Positions 30,635 to 39,170 of a DNA stretch of 64,000 nucleotides are shown piece by piece (position 1 is the first letter of the stretch; each line of letters begins with the position of its first letter). Source of the stretch: Mesaphorura yosii (lineage: Eukaryota; Arthropoda; Collembola; Poduromorpha; Tullbergiidae). The stretch lies in the NCBI GenBank assembly GCA_009869945.1, contig WIXG01000382.1, positions 1 through 64,000 on the forward strand, in the 5' to 3' direction. The position numbers and the translations under genes are program-made. The notes under the pieces are model-generated. The model was not told the origin of the DNA. It saw nothing but the letters and a program-made list of their open reading frames with translations, and did no database searches.

Positions 30635-31776
30635 CTGCCATGACTTCTCCGTTGGGGGTTGTCAAAATGGACTTCGGTCATGTAGTATTCAGTAGCGCCG
30701 TCGTCACGCCCGATGGGCAAGCCAAGCTCATCGGGGAAGAGGGTGATCTTCCCGCCGATGGTCCACTGAAACTCAAAGAGGCCAAATGCATCGTAGGGGA
30801 AGGGGACTGGGGAATAATTGCAGTCGTAGCCATCGCCGAGGAAGGGGGCGAAGAATTCGTCGGGGTCTCGGCCAGCGGGGGCGACGCAACGGTACAAATC
30901 CGCGTGGTGGAGATGGTGGGTGAGCTCGGGGCGGTCGATAAACATTCCAAACTAGAAGAGCATAATAGCGTCAAAATTAGGCCGAATTCGGAGCCAAGAG
31001 CAGCCGAAGGCTTGGAGGACGCGCCCCTTGGAACGCGCGGCGCGGTTTTGCTTACCCCGACCATGTGGTGCTTGCGGGTGACATTGAGCCCTTTGAAGAA
31101 GGAACACATGTAGACAGTGTCATTCGTGGGGACATGAACTTGTTTCTGTGTCCTCCAGACGGGGTACATTGCCTCCAGCTCCTCCGCTGTCGGTGTCTCC
31201 ACGTCGGGATCCAAAAAGTTGACGGATATGATGCCCCGACTTCTCGGTGCCATGGTAGGCGAGGGCAGATGCTCCCTCGCTGCCTCCGTACGCCCAAATG
31301 AGCCGGAGGGTGTCGTCCGTTATGTCGAGGTCTTGCTCCGTATCACCGGTGGCGAGGGGTCGGGAGAAGACGAGCGTTGTATGCGTCTCGTTTCGGGAGC
31401 CCCGAAGGAGCCGTACGTCTTGCTTCGTGTCCAGCTTGGGTTGGATGTTGCCCACGCCGTGCTGGTCTTCGATGTAAGGTGCCCCGGCGCGGAAGCCTCC
31501 TACGAAGATGTCGGCCCCTTTCATGGCGCCATTGAGCGAAATGCCTAGGCCTACCCACCCTTTTGTACGGACGTCTACCTGGAATACAATTTCCCGCGTC
31601 GTGTCGAGGACAGTCCAATTGGCATGATAATTTTCGTTGATTTCAAGGCGGCGGGAGACGGGTTCAAGCTTGGCGCTGGTGAAGTTGGAACCTGAGGTGC
31701 TGGCGGCTTCTGTCTGCCCAAATTTGGCGCCGCCAATGGCAACGATCAAAATAAAGGCCAACGTAGGCGAAGTCAT
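30635..31776 (-). pseudogene. Truncated, frameshifted DOMON/DBH-like copper monooxygenase
   Basis: Exon 1 (31776-31056) has a signal peptide (MTSPTLAFILIVAIGG) and a DOMON domain (GWVGLGISLNG, MKGADIFVGGF, RLIWAYG). Around 31226-31255 the reading frame must shift by one base to continue into NFLDPDVETPTAEEL and NVTRKHHMVG. Exon 2 (30951-30635) carries Cu2-monooxygenase N-domain blocks: THHLHHADLYRC and YYMTEVHFDNP, so the expected copper-ligand histidines are present. The gene stops at a GTAAAT donor and no C-terminal Cu2-monooxygenase domain follows; the next sequence is the gustatory-receptor exon on the opposite strand, 19 bp away. Intact relatives hydroxylate amines or peptides in the secretory pathway. 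This copy is probably dead. Confidence 0.75.
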
Positions 31777-32462
31777 TTTGAAATTTGAAAGTTAGCGGTC
31801 GGTTTTCCCGTTCACTTTTAATACTTTTCGTGTCTGGTGCTGTGTGCTGGGTCTGAATTGAAGCCCTGGTGTATTTAAAGGATTCTGGGCCTGAATCAAG
31901 CGGAAGTTCGGGAACATGAAGCTGATCTTGACGTGCGTTTGCGTTTACGCTGAGGTAGGATGGATGGAGGGAGAAAACGTCCAGCCTCGCCCCCACGCCG
32001 TCCATATGTGCTTTTCAATGGAATTCGTCATAATTAATTTCAATTTCAATTTATCATAAAATGTAATTAATCAACTCCATGAATAAACTCTTAGATCCAC
32101 ATTCGTGATTTTATACACATTTTTCCAATTCATTCCTTGGCATGAGTGTTTGGAGCTTTCTTGCAGCAAACTCTTGGTCGCACGCAACCCAGCATCGGTT
32201 GGACAACGGCGCGTATGACTGCTGAAAGAGAAAGCCTTCAATGTAAAGAAGGAAGCATGTTTCGCTTGCGAAAATATTCCGATGAAATTCAGCATGGAAT
32301 TTTCCCACGAGGTCACGCAGCCAAGCTTCAATGATCAAGGGCAGGCCGGGCCAGCCAATATCAACCACAAATGAGAGAATACAGATTCCAATGCAGATGC
32401 CGTAGATGACGAAAATCGTCTTGTTCGTAGTCTTTGGCTTCATGTTCGGCCTTCAGTTGCAG
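31777..32462. other. Remainder of the gustatory-receptor intron
   Basis: Upstream region of the DBH-like fragment, with a TTTAAATAC TATA-like string on its strand near 31872. A minus-strand ORF (32111-32443) begins with a hydrophobic segment (TIFVIYGICIGICILSF) and could be a small secreted protein exon, but no domain or clear splice pattern was found. Confidence 0.4.
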
Positions 32463-32690
32463 GTCGACCTATTGACGCTGTCGGATGTGATCCTCGAAAC
32501 GCTAAGGCGGGGCGAAGGCGAAGACGCACTCGGCCGGCGCGTCGCCAAATCGCAGCGGGTCGTCCGGGCTCACTTTAGCTGCATGTTCAGCGTCAGTCGC
32601 GTTATCGTCTTGAAGACATTCGACAAAAACGCGGAAGAAATCGCATGGCTCGTGATTGGCTTCCAGGGGCTCACGACTCATTCAGTTTAA

Positions 32691-33186
32691 ATATTATAAA
32701 TGGATGCCTTGGCGCTGGCGCTGTAGAAAGCGGGAATTTTCAAAGGAATTTTTTAATGCAGAATTTGAGTAAATTCATACAAAATTAAGAAGATATATCA
32801 AAATGAATGATGAAGGCCAAGAAATTGACACTTTTGCTTTTGCTCTCAGTCGCTCCATGAATGAATTGCAGCCAAACAACAGTGGTGTGAGAAGCAGTAA
32901 TTTGTTGACTGCGAGTAACCCGTCGGCCTTGAAACCTTTCTTGGGATCGGCTGTGCTGGGCTTGCCTGTATTCGCCGTGGCTCGTGGCCGGTTCTTGAGT
33001 TCAGCATTGGGGAATTGCACATGCGATGTGCGAATGCGAATTTGTCTTTTGCATGCTCTCTTGCGTTTGGTCAACTTTTTTCGCGAATGACGAACCGAGT
33101 TCTGACTAAATTTGCCTCATCAATGATCAAGTGATAAGTGAATTTATATTGGCGTTGGACCAGTCGAGCCTTTAGCTGTCTCCACG
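32691..33186. other. Intergenic, no supported gene
   Basis: Plus-strand ORF 32803-33090 has no domain. A short frame inside it begins like a signal peptide (MKAKKLTLLLLLSVAP) but stops at once. Confidence 0.4.
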
Positions 33187-35460
33187 ATGGCTGTTCCGAT
33201 CCCCCGCAACAGCGCCCTGGTCTACCACTCCCTGCCGCTGCTCCTCCAACTCCTGACTCTGTACGGCGCCTACTACTACAACGCAGAGGAGTTTATTGAC
33301 AGGACGCAGGCCTGGGCTGACACGGACGAGCGCACGCATTTCGATTACGTCATCGGTAAGCAAAAGCAAGTCGTAAATTCATACCCGCGCGCGCGAGCCG
33401 TCTTTCTTTCTCTTTGCGTATGCATTAATTGTGAGCACTTTGCATTTGATTTGAAGTTGGCGGTGGGACGACGGGCGCCGTGCTCGCGAACCGGCTGTCG
33501 GCCGACCCTCGTAACAGCGTTCTGCTCCTCGAAGCCGGAGGCAACCCGGCCTTCTACACAAAAATCCCGCTCCTCTCGACGATGCTGTTCGGGAAGATTC
33601 CGGAAGACTGGAAATACAGGACCGTGCCGCAAAGTCAATCGTGCCTCGGCCTGGATGGGAACGTAAGTAATAGTTCTTAATTCAAGCCTAAGCCGAACGC
33701 GAGGCCGAGGCTTCGTTCTGGCTGGAGACTGGAGGCTGGAATTAATTAAAATTTACGTGTAGGCGATGCCGTGGCCCTGCGGGAGGGGCCTCGGCGGTTC
33801 AGGGATCCTGAATGGGATGGTGTACCTTCGTGGCTCCGTCCAGGGCTTCGATACCGTCGCGAATTTGACTGGGGACCCGATCTGGAAGCTGGAGAACATG
33901 CTGAAGTACTACCGGAAGGTGGAGGATTACTACGGCTTCTTCGACAAGGGTAAGAAACCCCCAAATTTGGGCAATTTAGGCTCCCTTGCAGGCACTCGCC
34001 TTAAGAGCGGGACTCGTTTTACATTTACAGGCTCGCACGGCAAGGCAGGCCCGCTGGCGATAGGACGCAGCCATCTGAGCCCTTACCTCGCCCAGCTGGA
34101 GGCAGGTTTCCACGAACTCGGATATTCGACCGTCGACCCCAACCCGTTCGGCCCAACGCTGGAAGGCTTCTCCCCGATGGACCTCCACATCCGGTTCGGA
34201 CGTCGCTGGTCGGCGTTCGACGGCTACCTGCAGCCTGCAATGCCCCGCCCCAATCTGGTGATAAGAAAATTTTCGTACGCCCACAAAGTGATTTTCACCG
34301 AAGGCGAGGACGGCGACACTCCAAGAGCCGTCGGGGTCGAATACTTTCGACACGGTCTCCCGACGACAAAAAAAGCGTACGCCTCAAAGGAGGTGATTCT
34401 CTCCGCCGGGGCGGTGCAGACGCCAAAGATTCTGATGCTGTCCGGCATCGGCCCCCCCGAGCATCTCGCCTCCGTCGGTGTCCCGAGCCGGGTGGACCTC
34501 CCTGTCGGCCAGAATCTTCAAGACAAGTACGGGGCTTACATCGGACCGTTCGTGCTCGACGACGGGAGGGGCTCTCGCCTGCCCGAAGTGCTCTCCCTTC
34601 AAAACTATGGTAGGTGGCTGCTCACGGGCGGAGGGTCGATCGCGTCGAGCTCCATCGAAGCGTCGTACTCGTACAGGACAAACATTTCCCGTTCCCGCGC
34701 GAGCGCCAGCGTGATCGAGGATTCGAATTTGATCGACCCCCGCCAAAACGACGACGTCGAAGCGGAGCCGGCTCCGGATATCCACACCTACGTCGTCACG
34801 GCGCCAATCGACCCGTACCTCATTGAGCCATTGCTCGTTGGTTCGCTGGGCTTCAGGAAACCGTTCGCCGCCGCTTTCGCAGGAAGCCCCGAAATCGTCG
34901 GGCGAGAAGCGTTCGTGCAGCTCGTAAACGTGGCAAAGCCGTTCTCCGTCGGGACCGTCACGCTGCGGGACGCCGACCCGCTTAGCCCACCGCTCATCGA
35001 CCCGAAGTACTTCAGCGACCCCGACGGGCTTGATTTGGCGCGTCTTGTCGAAGGAATCAAGTTCGGCGTGCAGGCTGTCGAGGAGACGACGGCAATGCGA
35101 GGGATTGGCGCCAAGTTGAGTCTGCCGGAGCCGTTTCCCGGCTGCGAGGGCGGAGGCGGGCAGCGTAGCGACGAGTTTTGGGCCTGCGTGGCCCGCCAGT
35201 CGACCGGGACAGCGTACAAATACGGGGGCACCGCCCCGATGGGGTCCGGCGTGGCCGGCGATGGCGTGAGCGTGGTTGACTCCCGGCTGAAAGTGCACGG
35301 CGTCCGGGGGCTGCGTGTCGTGGACGGTTCCGTCCTGCAAGAGCGGCATGTTTCGGTCAACATGGTCACTTGCGCGGCGTTGGGCGAGCTCGCCGCCGAT
35401 TTCTTGCTGGAGGAGCACCGGCACCGCCACGCGGAGGAGCGGCAAAATGTGATTTCGTAA
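33187..35460 (+). CDS. GMC-family FAD oxidoreductase (glucose dehydrogenase-like), 4 exons
   Basis: Exons 33187-33355, 33457-33662, 33763-33949 and 34031-35460 give 663 aa in consistent phase. The FAD-binding Rossmann motif spans the first intron ([19 protein letters not shown] ... LLLEAGG). GMC signature 1 lies in exon 3 ([18 protein letters not shown]), and signature 2 follows later ([18 protein letters not shown]). The C-terminal region keeps [20 protein letters not shown]. At the position of the usual catalytic histidine (YHPVGTxxMG in relatives) this protein reads [10 protein letters not shown], so the His is replaced, while the partner Asn remains in SVNMV. GMC enzymes oxidise sugars, alcohols or ecdysone. 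The substrate is unknown and activity is doubtful. Strong GC bias is seen throughout the exons. Confidence 0.85.
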
Positions 35461-35983
35461 AATTCAACGTCGTACACACGGTTTTAATTACTTGATGGAT
35501 TGACTCACCCCTACCTTTAATTTGAATCTTCCGATCCAACCCCAGCAGTCAATAATAAAGTGAGTTCCAACTGCGCACGAAAGCGAAAGCTTGAACACGA
35601 AGACAGTAGCGGCCACACCCATGAAATACGCCGACAGTGGAAAAACGCGCATTATATCAAAGTCAAGGGACACGGGTGGTGCCGGATCGATCTTCTGTGG
35701 CCACCCTCGGCGAGCGCGCTCGTACTCAGTGCCCAGGTGCAGGTTGTAGCTGGACATTCGATTCTAGGCAGTGTGGATAACTCGAAGAGAATCTGTAGGG
35801 CCGTCGCCATCCGCGTGCGCCACGCGCACCGGAAATACGTCAACACTAGCTTCGTCTCGATCCGTACGCGCAGGTGCTGTCCGGCCGTGTCAATTTGTAG
35901 TGAATACACGGCAGGGGCGACCACGAGAAGCCAGCCGCGGAGGACCAGCTCACGTCGTTCCGGATTCTCTGCTTGTCGTGCTC
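35461..35983. other. Intergenic with unsupported minus-strand frames
   Basis: Minus-strand ORFs at 35488-35757 and 35652-35924 contain hydrophobic stretches and may belong to the damaged gene just upstream, but their frames do not connect by any good splice pair. Confidence 0.35.
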
Positions 35984-36561
35984 TCAGTAGACGGACAACA
36001 TGTCCACTCCGTAGAGCAGCTTGGAGAGGAGCTGCCGGGAGGCGGAGTGGGTCGCGTACCTCTCCTTGGGGTAAATGACCGGCGTGGAGGAGGCCTCGCT
36101 TCGAGCTCAGGGCGGTGTTTCATGTGCACGGGTGTTCCGTTCAGCAGGCTGGCCAGCACTAGCCCAATTTTGACCCGGGGCACACAGGCACGGAAGACGA
36201 GAGCCTGGTGGGACGTCGTGGGCGAGGCACAAGAAAGGCTCTTCTCCATGTCGTTCTCCTTCGTCAGCAGCGTGACCAGTCTCTGCCTGGCCCATAGGGG
36301 CCTGGCTGTGGCTTCCGTTGACGTTGATATCGAGCACAGTCCACGGCTGTCCGTCCTTGTTCGAGACCAGCACTCCGTCCGTAAGGTCCGAGTGCAAGTA
36401 CGAATATGAGCTCGGATTCGTGTGAGGGTATCCCAACCGCATGAAATAAACGTGCACGCGCGAGCGCGCGCCACGTTGCGCTTCGACTCCCAAAGGGGTT
36501 ACTGCATGGCGGTACTGACGGCGACGGAGCACAAGCATACGAGGAGAACGAAGGACTTCAT
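35984..36561 (-). pseudogene. Broken secreted-protein gene, family not recognised
   Basis: The ATG at 36561 encodes a clear signal peptide (MKSFVLLVCLCSVAVSTA) that meets TAA two codons later. A second frame then reads well (MRLGYPHTNPSSYSYLHSD ... GQPWTVLDINV), after which a third stretch in the first frame does (RLVTLLTKENDMEKSLSC ... LLNGTPVHMKHRPELEA), followed by another shift into YPKERYATHSASRQLLSKL ending at TGA (35984). At least three frame changes are needed and no introns of plausible length explain them. Codon use is GC-rich as in neighbouring genes. It is a decayed gene or a badly assembled one; no domain was identified. Confidence 0.45.
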
Positions 36562-37188
36562 GATCCCTGATGCAGCAGTCATTTCAGTTCGTAGCAGTGC
36601 CAGGCGGAAATACCAAATTGGCTGCGACACGACGAAGAGAAAAGAAGAAGGCGAGATGTTCAAAAGCGCAGGTGTAGCGAAAGGACATTGTCATGGAGTT
36701 CACACAATTGGGCCAAACGTCTGATCCGTTAATCATGGACACCATTTTGTAGACCACCCTAAAACTAGTAAAAATGAACTAGGAAGTAGAGCCGTATCTT
36801 TCCTTGTTTCGGAGTTAGGAGCAAAAATCTGAATTTTCTCCTCGCCTTTTCCTGTGTGAAGGCCTCCGGGAAACTGCTGCCCTAACAGATTGACACGCGG
36901 TTTTCAGCTTCTTACTTCATTTCCTTCTAAATGGAACAAGCAATAGCATTTTGTACCGTATAATTTACAACTCAACATTTAAAAAAAAGCTGCTCCTGTG
37001 CTCAAACCAACCAGGAAATATTGGAAAGTTCATTCAAATAATCACGTACGGGTCGTGACCAGGAAAATCCTGATTTCTTTCTTGTCCAATATACAACATC
37101 CATGAATTTTCCTGGTCACCGTCACTAAGTGATTATTCACTTATTTATTCAGCGGAGACGGGATTGGACCAGGAAAAATGTTAATAGC
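36562..37188. other. Intergenic region with repeated ACCAGGAAA motifs
   Basis: Contains no gene. Four copies of an ACCAGGAAA(A) motif lie at 37010-37019, 37055-37068, 37106-37119 (inverted) and 37167-37179. The second and third form a perfect 14-bp inverted repeat. Confidence 0.5.
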
Positions 37189-37196
37189 TATAAAAG
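37189..37196 (+). promoter_or_regulatory. TATA box of the ML-domain gene
   Basis: TATAAAAG at 37189-37196 with transcription expected near 37220. This places the upstream ATG at 37212 before or at the start site and makes the ATG at 37281 the likely translation start. Confidence 0.6.
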
Positions 37197-37280
37197 TAAA
37201 AATTATCGCAGATGATGAACCACTTCTCTTTCCGAAGTATTTTATTTCACCTGAGATCCGTCAAATTTGCGAACCACAAA

Positions 37281-37798
37281 ATGAGGCTTGTTTTTACAGC
37301 TGCTCTGCTCACACTCCACCTCTTCTCTCCAATTGATGCATCCGTCTCTGGGACAAGGAATTGCCTAAGCCAGGGAGGAGGTAGCGGTACATTTGTGTCC
37401 ATAGCTGTCCAAGGTTGTAGCCGGATTCCTTGTATTCTCTACAATGGAAACACATACGAGTTTGCCCTGACTTTTCGGCCGTGTAAGTGAAAGCGGACGG
37501 CAAGTGCTTCCTGATCGTTAATGATATAATGTATTTTCTTTTAGCCGTTACGACTGGAAATCTATACCTTACGTTACGTGACCATGTGAAAACTGGCGGG
37601 GATGCAATGAAGGTTCATCTCCCTGGAACTTATTATGCTGGACACACTTATCGTGTCACTTACCCATTCACCGTCCCATGGAGTTGGCGTGGGAGTGCAG
37701 GTTGGATTGCTGTTGTTGCACATGTGGGACACACCACGTCGCTTCCTGGTCAGATTTGCCGTGATGTGCACGTCGAAGTTGCTGCCATCAAGAAATAA
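37281..37798 (+). CDS. Secreted ML-domain (NPC2/MD-2-like) lipid-binding protein, 2 exons
   Basis: Exons 37281-37482 and 37545-37798 (62-bp intron, phase 1) give 151 aa. The start at 37281 begins a good signal peptide (MRLVFTAALLTLHLFSP). The mature part shows NPC2-like spacing: GCSRIPCILYNGNTYEFALTF, a beta-rich middle, and a C-terminal GQICRDVHVEV. NPC2-type proteins bind sterols or other lipids; in arthropods they expand into secreted and chemosensory carriers. A middle cysteine pair of typical NPC2 is missing. A TATA box and a cluster of repeated upstream motifs precede it. Confidence 0.7.
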
Positions 37799-38058
37799 AA
37801 AATTGCAACTTAGTCATATCGATTCATGTACTGATTTATTACATTTATGAGCTCCTCAGCTGATTAAATAAAGGATTAATGACCGAAGCCCATTTCTCGT
37901 AAATTGCACGGGTTAAATGTAAGCCATCAACGTTAAATGTGAATAATTCCGGCACGAAAGCGCCCCACGCACCTTCCTAAGTAAAGGATAATTTGACCCA
38001 TTGATCGATTGCCATTTTCATTATGTTTTTATTTCAGTTTCGGTAAGTGATGTAGTTA

Positions 38059-38637
38059 TTAATTATTCTGTATCTTCTTTCCTCGGAAATATCTAACCGT
38101 TGCATTGTTCGGAAACACGTATACTATAACCCCTTGAAACAAGTCCCCGTCTGGTACATCGACGAGCTCCTTTGGATGTACCGTGAAACGGTGCACTGAT
38201 AATGCACTCTTCCACCATCGATAAAGTGGGATTTGTCCAACACACCGGGGATCCACATCAATATAAAAAGCAACGTCGATGTGCACGTAACCTTTCGTAT
38301 TCTCTGCAACCCGATTTGTCCTGTAGAAATGATTTTTAGTCGTCGGATTCTAATAGCGATAGAGATGTGTGGTTCCAAGAACGGGATACGGAAACACGAA
38401 CCCGATTATCTCTCTCGGAATGTACCTGTCAGCTTCAAGTGCTGAATCAGCTGGATTAGTTGTAAGGAGAACTGATCCCGATGCCATGTTCACAAAGCGG
38501 TACAGTGCAACAGTTTCCTTCCGGTTGCAGTGGCATTCACTGGGTGAAGGTGGCCAATTATTGTTATCTTGATCTTGTAGACAAGGAGCAACTCCGTTTA
38601 CAAGTAATAAACCCAACAAGAATGCTAACCGGCTCAT
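38059..38637 (-). pseudogene. DUF5648-like secreted repeat protein with an in-frame TAG
   Basis: ATG 38637 begins a signal peptide (MSRLAFLLGLLLVNG). The frame carries repeats of the LYRY/LYRW type: VALYRFVNMASGSVLLTTN, TTHLYRY, then a TAG at 38352-38350, then NPTTKNHFYRTNRVAEN and IPLYRWWKSA, ending at 38059. The TAG replaces an expected tyrosine in the common LYRYYNP motif, and the frame is clean for 97 codons on either side. DUF5648 repeats occur in secreted proteins of bacteria, fungi and springtails; their role is unknown. It may be a one-lesion pseudogene, a null allele, or a recoded stop. Confidence 0.6.
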
Positions 38638-38653
38638 TTTGCAAATTTTTCAG

Positions 38654-38931
38654 CTATTTTAAGAGAAATACTGTCGACTGCGACCGAAGATCTTTTTTTA
38701 CCCGCCAACTCGAATCACGAAGAGCTCATTTCAGTCCTTAACTTCGTGAGAGCGCTCCCCGTCGAACACGTCGATTTCTTCCGGAACTGCCTCCGTCCTT
38801 CGGATACTTCGGGCAAAGACGACCATGCAGAGGCTCCAGCAGAAGTCAACGCACGGGATTACGTCATGCGGCTCCTCAAAAATGCGTACATAATCCCAGA
38901 AACAGGAAACAGAAACTGCATCAAGCCATGA
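38654..38931 (+). pseudogene. C-terminal exon fragment related to the IPNS-like oxygenase
   Basis: After a TTTTTCAG acceptor (38653) an open frame ends at TGA 38931. Its last part reads EVNARDYVMRLLKNAYIIP, almost identical to the C terminus of the IPNS-like gene at 59.8 kb (EVNAHDYVMRLIKIAYRIP), with the nucleotide sequence also closely matching. No catalytic region is nearby. The fragment lies head to head with the DUF5648-like gene, occupying its promoter. It is most likely a partial duplicate; a distant upstream exon cannot be excluded. Confidence 0.55.
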
Positions 38932-39170
38932 GAAAGTCCACATTTTTTCAGATTTTATTCATCCACAAGCAATTTTACAAATCACAAATGTACATTTCCA
39001 CATTTAGTCAAGCTGAAGCTGGAGCTTCACAATTAGTTACAATACCTTAATATTAATTCAAGAATTAAGTAGAATGCCTTAAAACCTAAATTCGTATAGC
39101 ATACAGAATGCAGAATCTAAATGCTAAATGCACTTCATACAATTTACAATTGCCTTCAAATTCAACCCTG

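Larger units (their letters stand above)
29857..32690 (+). pseudogene. Gustatory-receptor-like gene with one in-frame TAG, 2 exons
   Basis: Exon 1 (29857-30615) starts at ATG and runs 194 codons, meets TAG at 30439-30441, then continues in the same frame for 58 good codons (NLYLNFVGPSLVGQTAYALL) to a GTGAGT donor. Exon 2 (32463-32690) begins at TTGCAG|GTC in matching phase 0 and shows a gustatory-receptor-type C-terminal pattern (SDVILETLRR ... FSVSRVIVLKTFDKN). Four hydrophobic helices are evident in exon 1. Gustatory receptors are seven-helix cation channels of arthropod taste neurons. Total length, about 330 aa, is short for the family. The 1.85-kb intron contains a monooxygenase fragment on the other strand. 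The TAG could be a null allele, a read-through codon or an assembly error. Confidence 0.6.

Noticed and set aside
32111-32443. Minus-strand ORF starting with a membrane-like helix
   Set aside because: Possible small gene, but it has no consistent splice phase and no domain; recorded only as part of the intron.
32803-33090. Plus-strand 95-aa ORF upstream of the GMC gene
   Set aside because: No domain, and the better signal-like frame inside it stops immediately.
35771-36409. Long 212-aa plus-strand ORF
   Set aside because: Antisense to the broken secreted gene and low in protein-like features; a GC-rich shadow frame.
37212-37280. Upstream ATG of the ML-domain gene
   Set aside because: Lies at or before the start site predicted from the TATA box; the ATG at 37281 begins a proper signal peptide.
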